Positions 16,265 through 24,139 of a stretch of DNA of 32,973 nt are shown here, one piece after another (the stretch's first letter is position 1; every line of letters starts with the position of its first letter). The position numbers and the translations under genes were made by a program. The notes under the pieces were generated by a model. It did no database searches, had not been told where the DNA came from, and saw only the letters and a list, made by a program, of their open reading frames with translations. This DNA comes from Aquificota bacterium (GTDB lineage: Bacteria; Aquificota; Aquificia; Aquificales; Hydrogenothermaceae). The stretch is from contig JAADDZ010000013.1 of assembly GCA_013153635.1 (NCBI GenBank), positions 1-32,973 of the forward strand. The letters run 5' to 3'.

Positions 16265-17072
16265 CGTTATAATCTCTGGCATCATGGGGAGAATGGGAAA
16301 AACCATTGCAAAACTTGCACATGAAGATAAAGATGTAAATATCGTTGCTGGTATAGAAAGCCCAGATTGCGTCCATTTTCATGACACAGTAGGAGAAGTT
16401 ATAGGAGTCAAAGAATTAAAAGCTCCTATAACCTCCGATTTATCTGAAGTTATAGAGTTAGGTGACGTTATTATTGATTTTGCTAACAATACTGAAGCAG
16501 TATTAGGTCATCTTAGGCTAATAGCCGCAGACAAAAATAAAAAATCCATGGTGATAGGAACCACAGGGTTTAATGAAAAAGAGATAGAAGAGATAAAAGA
16601 GCTAGCCTCACAAGTACCAATAGTAATCGCTCCAAACATGAGCATAGGAGTAAACCTTTTATTCAAACTAGTCAAAGAAACAGCAAAAGTTCTAAAGGAT
16701 AAAGGGTTTGATATAGAGTTAATAGAGATGCACCACAGACACAAAAAAGATGCTCCATCAGGAACAGCGGTAAAATTAGTAGATATTCTAAAAGAAGAAA
16801 CAGGCATATCAAAAGTTGTATATGGAAGAGAAGGGCATTTTGAGCATGGGAGACCTTCAGATGAGATAGCTGTTTTCGCCTTAAGAGGCGGTGATGCAGT
16901 AGGAGAACATACAGTTATTTTTGCAGGTTTAGGAGAAAGAATAGAACTAACTCATAAAGCATCTTCCAGAGATATTTTTGCAAAAGGTGCTGTAGAAGCT
17001 TCAAAATGGCTCAAAGACAAACCTCCCGGTCTATATGATATGATGGACGTTCTTGGTCTAAAACAACATTGA
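16257..17072 (+). CDS. dapB: 4-hydroxy-tetrahydrodipicolinate reductase
   Basis: The 271-residue enzyme reduces the product of DapA on the route to diaminopimelate and lysine. The N-terminal nucleotide site is ISGIMGRMGKTI, and the diagnostic EMHHRHKKDAPSGTA motif holds the catalytic His and Lys residues. The likely start is the ATG at 16257 (MVNVIISG), which gives the usual family N-terminus. A GTG at 16242 overlaps the GGAGG site and is less likely. The stop shares two bases with the TTG start of the next gene. dapA is also in the window but 9 kb away on the other strand. Confidence 0.95.
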   Translation: MVNVIISGIMGRMGKTIAKLAHEDKDVNIVAGIESPDCVHFHDTVGEVIGVKELKAPITSDLSEVIELGDVIIDFANNTEAVLGHLRLIAADKNKKSMVIGTTGFNEKEIEEIKELASQVPIVIAPNMSIGVNLLFKLVKETAKVLKDKGFDIELIEMHHRHKKDAPSGTAVKLVDILKEETGISKVVYGREGHFEHGRPSDEIAVFALRGGDAVGEHTVIFAGLGERIELTHKASSRDIFAKGAVEASKWLKDKPPGLYDMMDVLGLKQH

Positions 17073-17326
17073 AGAAAAAATCTTCACTTTTTAAAGAGTT
17101 TTCAAAATATATCTCTATAGGAACAATAGGTCTTCATCTTGTATCAGGTATCATTGTAGGAGTTTTTGTAGGATACTATTTGGACAAATTTTTCAATACT
17201 TCACCAATCTTAACTATAGTGTTCTTCTTCTTAGGAATAATCACTGGTTTTTATAATATGTATAAAGATGTCCTAAGATACATAAAAGAAGAAGAGAGAA
17301 AAGAAAAAGAGAAAAATGAGGGCTAA
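17069..17326 (+). CDS. AtpI/AtpZ-like small membrane protein
   Basis: The 85-residue protein has two membrane helices (about 16-37 and 46-66) joined by a YYLDKFFNTSP loop, and a highly charged C-terminal tail. This is the pattern of AtpZ/AtpI-type proteins that sit beside F-type ATP synthase genes and are linked to c-ring assembly or Mg2+ transport. Here no ATP synthase gene is adjacent. It starts with TTG overlapping the dapB stop (TTGA). Its own stop codon lies in the loop of the hairpin at 17316-17335. Confidence 0.72.
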   Translation: MKKKSSLFKEFSKYISIGTIGLHLVSGIIVGVFVGYYLDKFFNTSPILTIVFFFLGIITGFYNMYKDVLRYIKEEERKEKEKNEG

Positions 17327-17335
17327 AGCCCTCAT
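17316..17335 (-). terminator. Rho-independent terminator of aclBA
   Basis: ATGAGGGC (17316-17323) and GCCCTCAT (17328-17335) form a perfect 8-base stem with a 4-base loop. Read on the minus strand the stem is followed by TTTTTC and more pyrimidines, and it lies four bases after the aclA stop. On the plus strand there is no T-run, so it mainly serves aclA. The stop codon of the AtpZ-like gene (17324-17326) falls in the loop. Confidence 0.85.
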
Positions 17336-17338
17336 CAG

Positions 17339-19189
17339 TTAATCTTGAGTATCACACTGTACATTGTAAAGTATGTCGTCCCAAGGGTGTCTGTATAGAG
17401 GCATATCAAGTCTCTTTTCGTCGAGGTAATGTCCAATAAAGCCTATAGTTCTTCCTAAAACAAAGAAGGCATTAAATGCTCCAGCATTTATAAGTTCATC
17501 TATTTCTGCATCAGAATAACCCAACTCTCTAAACATATCCACAAGGAGAACACCAATAGTACCATCTACATTTAAGATAAGATTTTCTTTTTTAGAAGTA
17601 GTAACTTTTTCTACCTCTAACGCATAGTCTAAAAGCTCCGTTTTTGGGAAGTTCTTTTTAGCAAAATCTTTTAAAAGCTCTACTCTTTTATCTGGATTTT
17701 TTGTAGATTTGATTCTGTGTCCAATTCCGGGTATAGGAATTTTTTCAACCTTTTTCATATAATCTACAAACTCTATAGGGTCCATACCTTTTTCTTTCGC
17801 CATTTTAAAATAGTTTGCGGCTCCATCTATAGCTCCACCAAATCTTGGACCTATAGTAAGTATTCCAGTAACAATAGAAGACATCAGGTCTTTTCCAGCT
17901 CTAGCTGTAACTTTAGTATTATGCGCTCCAGAAACAGCTGGACCGTGGTCTGCCACAATCTTTATTACCATATCTATAAAATCAGAAGCCCACTTAGGAA
18001 ACTTCTTCTTAAACCATAAAAGACCTATAACATCTGCTATAGAATAACCTTCTTCTACCACTGTAGATATAGGAACACCACAATAGGTAGCCTCCTCTCC
18101 TCTATCGTCAGAGATAGTACATATGAAATTGGTTGGTTTTCTTATTTTTCCAGCTTTTTTCGCTTTGTCGTAATCTTCTGGAATTGGAGGAACTTCTGGT
18201 TCTTGTATGTCTGGTATTTCTCCTTTTGAGTGGAGCTCTTCATATACCCCATTTATAAGCTCTGGTAAGTCGTTAAACGATTTTGGTACATAAGCTCCAG
18301 CTTCAGCTAAAGCCGCATTTTTGGCGTCAGCAGTTTCTCTTTCAACTCCAGCTTTTGCACCTGCATGACCAAACTGCACTTCTCCTCCAAAATGTTTAGA
18401 TATAGTTCCTATACACCATGCAATAACAGGTTTTGTTATTCTACCGTCTTTGATAGCTTCTGCTACTTTGTACTCTAACTCTCCTCCAACTTCTCCTAAC
18501 ATAACCATCATCTTTATCTGTGGATTCTTTTCAAATCTAAGCATATGGTCTAAAAAGTCTGTACCCGGGTATCTATCTCCACCTATAGCGATACCTTCAG
18601 CGATACCATTTGCATTTCTCGCTATAACATTAGATAGTTCGTTGAATAATCCTCCAGACCTTGTAACAAGACCTACAGAACCGGGTCTGTGGAGTTTAGA
18701 GTTTATTATGTTTTCTATTGTTCCACCTGTATTTGCTATTCTAAAGGCTCCGGGAGCTATACCACCAACGGTAGCTGGACCTATAATCCATTTTCCAAGC
18801 TCTTTTCCTTTTATTCTCATAATTCTTGCAAATCTCTCTGGGATACCTTCGGCAGTTATAGCTATCGTTCTTATTGTAGGTATCTCCAAAGCTTCCATCG
18901 TTACATCATAAGCTGTTCTAAAAGATGCGAAATTTAAAAGAACATCTGCCTCTGGAAAGTCTTTTGCGGCTTCTGTGGTAGATTTGTAAAGGGGTATCAT
19001 AATTTCTTCGGTTCCATAGAAGAACTTATCGAACTTTCTATTCTGGGTTGGTGCTACAACAGCAACTATTGATGGGTCTCTTCCTATTACATAATCGTAA
19101 TCTAACATTCTTTGAATAGCGTTTCTATTTAGATTCCAAAATATTGCCTTTGTATCTCTATCAAATAATAGATAATCAGGTTTACTCAT
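17339..19189 (-). CDS. aclA: ATP citrate lyase, alpha (large) subunit
   Basis: The 616-residue subunit combines a succinyl-CoA-synthetase-alpha-like CoA-binding part (about 1-330) with a citrate-synthase-like lyase part (about 370-605). The phosphorylated histidine is His275 in QFGHAGAKAG. The lyase part contains ADHGPAVSGAHNTKVTARAG near 413-432 and PIPGIGHRI. With AclB it splits citrate to acetyl-CoA and oxaloacetate using ATP and CoA, the key step of the reductive TCA cycle. AAAGGAGG precedes the ATG. It lies 27 bases downstream of aclB, and the operon ends at the hairpin just after it. Length is close to that of bacterial two-subunit enzymes such as that of Chlorobium. Confidence 0.97.
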   Translation of the reverse strand: MSKPDYLLFDRDTKAIFWNLNRNAIQRMLDYDYVIGRDPSIVAVVAPTQNRKFDKFFYGTEEIMIPLYKSTTEAAKDFPEADVLLNFASFRTAYDVTMEALEIPTIRTIAITAEGIPERFARIMRIKGKELGKWIIGPATVGGIAPGAFRIANTGGTIENIINSKLHRPGSVGLVTRSGGLFNELSNVIARNANGIAEGIAIGGDRYPGTDFLDHMLRFEKNPQIKMMVMLGEVGGELEYKVAEAIKDGRITKPVIAWCIGTISKHFGGEVQFGHAGAKAGVERETADAKNAALAEAGAYVPKSFNDLPELINGVYEELHSKGEIPDIQEPEVPPIPEDYDKAKKAGKIRKPTNFICTISDDRGEEATYCGVPISTVVEEGYSIADVIGLLWFKKKFPKWASDFIDMVIKIVADHGPAVSGAHNTKVTARAGKDLMSSIVTGILTIGPRFGGAIDGAANYFKMAKEKGMDPIEFVDYMKKVEKIPIPGIGHRIKSTKNPDKRVELLKDFAKKNFPKTELLDYALEVEKVTTSKKENLILNVDGTIGVLLVDMFRELGYSDAEIDELINAGAFNAFFVLGRTIGFIGHYLDEKRLDMPLYRHPWDDILYNVQCDTQD

Positions 19190-19216
19190 TTATTTAACCT
19201 CCTTTGTGTTTTTCAG

Positions 19217-20527
19217 TTATGCTACTTTCCCTTCTGCTTCTTGGAGAGCTTTTCTAACTATCTCTGTCATATGAGTTTCTGGTCCATATACTTCGATAGG
19301 TATTCCTAACTGCTGTGCCGCTTCTTTTATTCTTTTTAGTCCTATTTCATAGTTAGGACCACCTCTTCTTACATAGATTTTTATCCCAACTTCTCTAAGT
19401 TTATCTGCATATTCTTTCATCGCATCTATTATTCCATCAAAAGTTTTAGCCACATCTGTGAAGTTTGCTATAGCCCCACCAATTATCAAAATCTTATGTC
19501 CCTGTGGGTGTTTATTTCTAGTCATAAGGTCAAACACTGTTTTAACGTATTCTCTAGTTTCTGCTCTAGATGGGTTACCAGAGTATTCTCCGTAATTTGC
19601 CAGTTCTTTTACGTAACCTAAGTCTGCAACTGTATCAGCGTATACTACTGAAGCACCACCTCCAGCTACCAAAGTCCATATTCTACCTTCTGGGTTTAGT
19701 ACTGTTAGTTTTAATGATGCTCCTGATTTTTCGTCCATATCTTTTATGTATTTCTCTTCAGGAGTTAGGTCTCTACCAAAACCTGCTGGGAATTCTACAT
19801 CTCCCCAGTTTCTTCCTACTACAAATTGAGCAGTATCATCTAGCCTTCCTACAAAGTCTAATGGGTAGACTTTATTGCCTACCATGACTAATGGGTTAAC
19901 TTCTAGATAAGAAAAGTGCAAATCTTTAAACAGTTTGTACAATCTGTATACAAAATCTGCAAAAGTGTCTTTATCTTTTATTTCTTTTGGTACGTTCTGT
20001 TTTATAATCGTTTTAATCTCTTCATCTGAAGCAGTGATAGGGATTTTTACCTCTACAACTTTATCCCAGTTCTCTTCTACTTCTATTCCTCCAAATGCTG
20101 ACATGTAGATTATATCTTCGTCTTCACCGGCAGTTATTGCAACATAGTACTCTTCTTCTGGTTTATGAGGAACGAAAGGTTCTACAAGAAAATGGGTCAA
20201 TCTTCCTTTTACCCCGTTTATCTCTATTTCTTCTGCCATTTTTTGTTTAATCCACTGTTTTACGTCTTCCCATGTAACATCTCCGGGTTTTTCCTTTTTA
20301 AAGTATATAAGTCCTAGTTTTCCTCTTTTCCCAAAAAGCATATCTGGTTTTGCTACAAGCGGAGTTTCTTTTACCCATGGATACTGCTGTGGTATCTTAT
20401 CAAGGTCTGTTTGAGGGGTAATAAGTATTGATTTAAAATCGTACTCAAAAGCTCCGTCAAAATATTCTTCCCAGTTGTTTGCAAGAATTCTTTTTCCGTC
20501 ATATTCTCTTATGCCTCTTTGAGCCAT
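19217..20527 (-). CDS. aclB: ATP citrate lyase, beta (small) subunit
   Basis: The 436-residue subunit has the ATP-grasp domain (about 1-240) and a C-terminal domain with LVAGGGASVVYADTVADLG and GGAIANFTDVAKTF, the succinyl-CoA-synthetase-beta-like block that helps bind citrate and phosphate. It supplies ATP-dependent phosphorylation of the AclA histidine. GGAGG lies about seven bases before the ATG. A -10 box and the icd terminator lie just upstream, so aclB starts its own transcript and aclA follows. Confidence 0.96.
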   Translation of the reverse strand: MAQRGIREYDGKRILANNWEEYFDGAFEYDFKSILITPQTDLDKIPQQYPWVKETPLVAKPDMLFGKRGKLGLIYFKKEKPGDVTWEDVKQWIKQKMAEEIEINGVKGRLTHFLVEPFVPHKPEEEYYVAITAGEDEDIIYMSAFGGIEVEENWDKVVEVKIPITASDEEIKTIIKQNVPKEIKDKDTFADFVYRLYKLFKDLHFSYLEVNPLVMVGNKVYPLDFVGRLDDTAQFVVGRNWGDVEFPAGFGRDLTPEEKYIKDMDEKSGASLKLTVLNPEGRIWTLVAGGGASVVYADTVADLGYVKELANYGEYSGNPSRAETREYVKTVFDLMTRNKHPQGHKILIIGGAIANFTDVAKTFDGIIDAMKEYADKLREVGIKIYVRRGGPNYEIGLKRIKEAAQQLGIPIEVYGPETHMTEIVRKALQEAEGKVA

Positions 20528-20568
20528 CTATATCCTCCTGCAAAAATAAAAAAATTTTTTAACAAAAA

Positions 20569-20574
20569 ATTATA
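20569..20574 (-). promoter_or_regulatory. Candidate -10 box of aclBA
   Basis: On the minus strand a perfect TATAAT lies about 42 bases upstream of the aclB ATG and about 25 bases past the icd terminator hairpin. The -35 position falls in the pyrimidine tract of that terminator and shows no clear TTGACA, so strength and exact start are uncertain. Confidence 0.4.
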
Positions 20575-20598
20575 ACAGATAATAAAGTTTAAAGAAAA

Positions 20599-20616
20599 AG
20601 GCGGGTTAACCCGCCT
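20599..20616 (-). terminator. Rho-independent terminator of icd
   Basis: AGGCGGG (20599-20605) and CCCGCCT (20610-20616) form a 7-base GC-rich stem with a TTAA loop. On the minus strand it is followed by TTTTTC and lies about 10 bases after the icd stop. It separates the icd transcript from aclBA. Confidence 0.88.
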
Positions 20617-20625
20617 CTTCACTGA

Positions 20626-22863
20626 TTATATTGAGTCTATTATTCTATTGAGTGTTTCGCTTGGTCTCATAGCTTTTGAAGCTTTTTCGTCATCTGGGTG
20701 ATACCAACCACCTACGTCTGTAGGTTTTCCTTCTGCGGCGGCTATCTCACCTAATATCTTTTGTTCGTTCTCTTTAAGCTCTTGATAGACTTTTGCAAAT
20801 TTTTCAGCTAACTCTTTGTCTTCTGTTTGATTTGCTAAAGCTTCTGCCCAGTAAAGAGCTAGATAAAAGTGAGAGCCTCTTGTATCTAACTGTCCTACTT
20901 TTCTTTTTGGGGTTTTGTCGTTTTCTAAGTATTTTCCAATAGCTTCTGATAATGCTTGAGCAACTACGAGTATTTTTGGGCTGTCTTTTTCATGGAGAGC
21001 CTTTAACTGTTTATAGGCTAATTTTAGAGATTCTACAAATGCTAAGAACTCTCCTAAAGAATCCCATCTTAGATGTCCTTCTTTTAGAAACTGCTCTACG
21101 TGTTTTGGAGCAGAACCTCCAGCACCTGTTTCAAAAAGTCCTCCTCCTGCTATTTCTGGAACTATAGATAAAGACCTTGCTGATGTACCTACCTCTATTA
21201 TTGGGAATAGGTCTGTCAGATAGTCTCTTAGTACGTTCCCTGTGACTGCTATCGTGTTTTCTCCTTCTCTAAATCTTGCTAATGTGTACTTCATAGCATC
21301 TGCAGGTGCTTTTACGTACCAGTCTATACCTTCTAAGTCGTATTTTGGTAGTTCTTCTCTTACTTTTTCTATTAGGTTTTGGTCGTGGGCTCTATACTCG
21401 TCTAACCAAAATACGATTGGGAATCCAGAGTCTTTAGCTCTATTTATAGCTAGTTTTATCCAGTCTCTAATCGCTATATCTTTTGTTATACAACTTCTGT
21501 ATATGTCTCCTTCATTTACGCAGTGTTCCATGAGTACATTGCCTTCTTCGTCTACTACTTTCATCTTTCCGTCTTCTGGTGGGAAGAATGTTTTGTCGTG
21601 AGAACCATATTCTTCTGCTTTCATTGCCATAAGTCCTACGTTCTGCACAGTTCCTATTTTTGTAGGGTCAAACTGTCCTCTAGCTTTGATGTCTTCTATT
21701 ATTTCTTTGTACATAGTTGCGTATGACCTGTCTGGGATACTAAGGACTGTATCGTCTGTTTCTCCTTGAGGTCCCCACCCTTGAAGACCGTTTTTGATTA
21801 CTGCTGGAACTGATGCATCGATAATAACATCATTTGGCATGTGTAAGTTTGTTATACCTTTATCAGAATCTACCATGTACATTCTAGGTCTTTTTTTGTA
21901 TATCTCTTCTATAGTTCTTTTAATGGCGTTTCTTTCTTCTTCTGGGAGCTGTTCTAGTCTTTCTTCTAAGTCCTGCATTCCTGATTCTGGCTTCCAGCCT
22001 AGTTTTTCTAATGTTTCTCCGTGTTTTTCGAAAAGCTCTTTGTAGTATACTCTGATGGCATCTCCAAATATAACTGGGTCTGATACTCTCATCATGGTTG
22101 CTTTCACGTGTAGGGAGAAAAGTATATCATCTTCTTTTGCTCTCTCTATTACTTCTGCAAAGTATTCTCTAAGCTTTTTTCTGTTCATAAATGTGGCATC
22201 TACTACATCTCCTCTTTCTACTTGTACTTCTTTTAGAACTGTTTGGTTTCCTTGTTTGTCTTCGAATACATATTTTAGCTTTGTGTCTTTATCGATAATT
22301 ACAGATTGTTCGTGCTGATAGAAGTCTCCTGTTTTCATGTGTGCTACATGTGATTTTGAATGGGGAGATACTTCTTTTAATCTGTGAGGGTGTTTTCTTG
22401 CGTATTCTTTAACGACTTCTGCGAGTCTTCTGTCTGAATTACCTTGTCTTAAAACTGGATTAACTACAGAACCGACACATCTGTCGTACCTCGCTTTTAT
22501 CTCTTTTTCTTCTTCTGTTTGAGGGTTTTCTGGGTAGTCAGGTAGAGGGTATCCTTGCTCTTGGAGTTCTTTTATCGCTTCTTTTAGCTGTGGTACAGAT
22601 GCAGAGATATTTGGGAGCTTCATTATGTTTGCTTCTGGCTTCCATACTAGTTCTCCTAGATATGCTAGGTCATCAGGCACTCTTTTGTCTTCAGGAAGTA
22701 AGTCTGGAAATTGTGCTAGTATCCTCCCTGCTAGTGAGATGTCTCTCACTTCGATGTTTACATCAGCGTCTTTTGTGAATGCTCTCATGATTGGTAGTAA
22801 AGAGTAACTTGCTAACTGTGGAGCTTCGTCTACCTTTGTCCATACGATAGTAGCTTTTGCCAT
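20626..22863 (-). CDS. icd: NADP-dependent isocitrate dehydrogenase, monomeric type
   Basis: The 745-residue protein is the large single-chain isocitrate dehydrogenase, unrelated in length to the roughly 400-residue dimeric type. Recognisable blocks are VWTKVDEAPQLASYSLLPI at the N-terminus, MYMVDSDKGITNLHMPNDVIID, PDRSYATMYKE, WLDEYRAHD and the GGGLFETGAGGSAPKH motif. In reductive-TCA autotrophs it carboxylates 2-oxoglutarate to isocitrate using NADPH. I use the ATG at 22861-22863 (MAKATIVWTK), which follows GAGGAGG at good spacing. A frame extended six residues upstream would include that site. It is a single-gene transcript with its own promoter and terminator, directly upstream of aclBA. 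Confidence 0.96.
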   Translation of the reverse strand: MAKATIVWTKVDEAPQLASYSLLPIMRAFTKDADVNIEVRDISLAGRILAQFPDLLPEDKRVPDDLAYLGELVWKPEANIMKLPNISASVPQLKEAIKELQEQGYPLPDYPENPQTEEEKEIKARYDRCVGSVVNPVLRQGNSDRRLAEVVKEYARKHPHRLKEVSPHSKSHVAHMKTGDFYQHEQSVIIDKDTKLKYVFEDKQGNQTVLKEVQVERGDVVDATFMNRKKLREYFAEVIERAKEDDILFSLHVKATMMRVSDPVIFGDAIRVYYKELFEKHGETLEKLGWKPESGMQDLEERLEQLPEEERNAIKRTIEEIYKKRPRMYMVDSDKGITNLHMPNDVIIDASVPAVIKNGLQGWGPQGETDDTVLSIPDRSYATMYKEIIEDIKARGQFDPTKIGTVQNVGLMAMKAEEYGSHDKTFFPPEDGKMKVVDEEGNVLMEHCVNEGDIYRSCITKDIAIRDWIKLAINRAKDSGFPIVFWLDEYRAHDQNLIEKVREELPKYDLEGIDWYVKAPADAMKYTLARFREGENTIAVTGNVLRDYLTDLFPIIEVGTSARSLSIVPEIAGGGLFETGAGGSAPKHVEQFLKEGHLRWDSLGEFLAFVESLKLAYKQLKALHEKDSPKILVVAQALSEAIGKYLENDKTPKRKVGQLDTRGSHFYLALYWAEALANQTEDKELAEKFAKVYQELKENEQKILGEIAAAEGKPTDVGGWYHPDDEKASKAMRPSETLNRIIDSI

Positions 22864-22909
22864 AGGTATACTCCTCCTCAAAAGTTTTTATTTGATTTAC
22901 TGGCAGATT

Positions 22910-22937
22910 ATTATACAAAAAATTTTTGTAAAATCAA
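22910..22937 (-). promoter_or_regulatory. Promoter of icd
   Basis: On the minus strand TTGATT (22932-22937), a 16-base spacer and a perfect TATAAT (22910-22915) precede icd by about 47 bases. The -35 box lies inside the palindrome at 22930-22952. Confidence 0.55.
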
Positions 22938-22952
22938 ACAGTGTTTGATTTT
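22930..22952. promoter_or_regulatory. Palindrome over the icd -35 box (candidate operator)
   Basis: AAAATCAAAC (22930-22939) and GTTTGATTTT (22943-22952) are perfect 10-base inverted arms around AGT. The left arm covers the -35 box of icd, a position suited to a dimeric repressor or activator. It could instead be a weak terminator for nusB, but the stem is AT-rich and a T-run does not follow directly on the minus strand. Confidence 0.5.
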
Positions 22953-23022
22953 TTGGTAGAAAGAGATAAAAAAGTTTTAATATTTCTTGACATTTACAAT
23001 GTTTTAAACATACTATTACAGC

Positions 23023-23493
23023 TTAAGAGATGGTTTTTCTTTTGTCTGATTGGTATTTTTTGGTTATCTTTTTGAATATTCCACTTAGAACGCCATTTAT
23101 GAATTTTATTGAATCTTCTTCAGGAAGATAACATTTGGCAAGGTCTAAAATATCAATAAACACTCTGCCTTTGTCTTGTATATCTGAAAAAACTAGTTCG
23201 TATGTACCTAATCTAAGTAAAGCTCTTTCTAAGTATCCTAATCTCTCTAATCTCCACCCTTTTAGATGTCTCTCTATTATCTTGTCTATCTCTTTTAGAT
23301 GTTTTTCTATGCCTTTTGCTATAGAGTTTGCGTATTCTACGGTTTTTGTGTTTATTTTTCCTTTGTTGTCTCGTTTGAACTCTTCTATGTAGTATTTTAG
23401 AATGTCTGACAGGTTTTCTCCTTTTAGGTCGTAAGAATATAGGGTTTTAAATAGAATCTCTCTTGCTTTTTTTCTGTATTTCCCTACTTTCAT
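23023..23493 (-). CDS. nusB: Transcription antitermination factor NusB
   Basis: The 156-residue all-helical RNA-binding protein works with NusE (S10) at boxA sites in rRNA antitermination. Family features are KYRKKAREILFKTLYSYD at the N-terminus, RLGYLERALLRLGTYEL in the middle and the C-terminal FINGVLSGI segment. AAGGAAA precedes the ATG, whose first base is shared with the ribH stop. The ribH-nusB order is common in bacteria, which supports both calls. Confidence 0.93.
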   Translation of the reverse strand: MKVGKYRKKAREILFKTLYSYDLKGENLSDILKYYIEEFKRDNKGKINTKTVEYANSIAKGIEKHLKEIDKIIERHLKGWRLERLGYLERALLRLGTYELVFSDIQDKGRVFIDILDLAKCYLPEEDSIKFINGVLSGIFKKITKKYQSDKRKTIS

Positions 23494-23954
23494 TAAATTT
23501 CCTTGAGGACATTTACCATTTCTATAGCTGAAAGTGCCGCATCAAAGCCCTTATTCCCCATTTTCGTTCCAGCTCTCTCTATTGCTTGTTCTATTGTGTC
23601 TGTTGTAAGTATACCGTAGGCTATTGGTATTTCTTCTTCTAGGGATACTAATGCTATTCCTTTTGTTACTTCTGCGGCAACGTAATTAAAGTGTGGTGTT
23701 GCTCCTCTTATAACCGCTCCTAAACATATAACTGCATCGTATTTTTTTGTTTTGGCTAATTTCTTTGCTGTAAGAGGTATCTCAAAGGAACCGGGTATTC
23801 TTACTATAGTGATGTCTTCTTTTTCTCCACCGTTCCTTGTTATACAATCGATAGCTCCCTCTAGGAGTTTTTCTGTTATCAGACTGTTAAACCTACTGAC
23901 AACTATGGCAAATTTTATACCTTTTGCATCTAGGTTCCCGTTTATCTCTACCAT
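23493..23954 (-). CDS. ribH: 6,7-dimethyl-8-ribityllumazine synthase
   Basis: The 153-residue enzyme performs the penultimate step of riboflavin synthesis and normally assembles into pentamers or icosahedral shells. Family motifs are [44 protein letters not shown] (with the catalytic His) and [22 protein letters not shown] use the ATG at 23952-23954 (MVEINGN), which matches the family N-terminus and follows GGAAGG. A GTG two codons earlier (23960) overlaps the preceding stop and is the alternative. It is followed directly by nusB. Confidence 0.95.
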   Translation of the reverse strand: MVEINGNLDAKGIKFAIVVSRFNSLITEKLLEGAIDCITRNGGEKEDITIVRIPGSFEIPLTAKKLAKTKKYDAVICLGAVIRGATPHFNYVAAEVTKGIALVSLEEEIPIAYGILTTDTIEQAIERAGTKMGNKGFDAALSAIEMVNVLKEI

Positions 23955-23956
23955 GT

Positions 23957-24136
23957 TCACCTTCCTATTATATCTTCTATATCTATATTGTTGTTTATAG
24001 GTCTTTTGTGTCTAATCGTAGATTTTTCCTGTTCTCTTTTTCTCTCTAACTCTTTATGTCGATGTTTTTTTGCTTTCATATGACCACAACTGATAAAAAT
24101 AGATGCTGAAATTAAGATAGATATTATTTTAACCAT
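23957..24136 (-). CDS. Small 59-residue predicted lipoprotein
   Basis: A 59-codon frame fills the gap between the aminotransferase gene and ribH. It starts with a short signal sequence ([16 protein letters not shown]) ending in a lipobox with Cys17 (FISCG). The rest is a strongly basic, then acidic, tail with no known domain. The start is three bases after the preceding stop, and its own stop TGA abuts the ribH start, so it fits the operon exactly. The ribosome site is weak (a GGTG about seven bases upstream). No function can be assigned; it resembles the small lipoproteins that anchor or space envelope parts. Confidence 0.65.
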   Translation of the reverse strand: MVKIISILISASIFISCGHMKAKKHRHKELERKREQEKSTIRHKRPINNNIDIEDIIGR

Positions 24137-24139
24137 GAT

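Noticed and set aside
17316-17335. Hairpin as a plus-strand terminator of the dapB/AtpZ-like run
   Set aside because: The plus strand lacks a T-run after the stem; the T-run is on the minus strand. Some bidirectional effect is possible but not supported.
18450-18911. 153-codon open frame on the plus strand opposite aclA
   Set aside because: It mirrors the well-conserved aclA coding strand, has no family likeness and arises from codon bias of the opposite gene.
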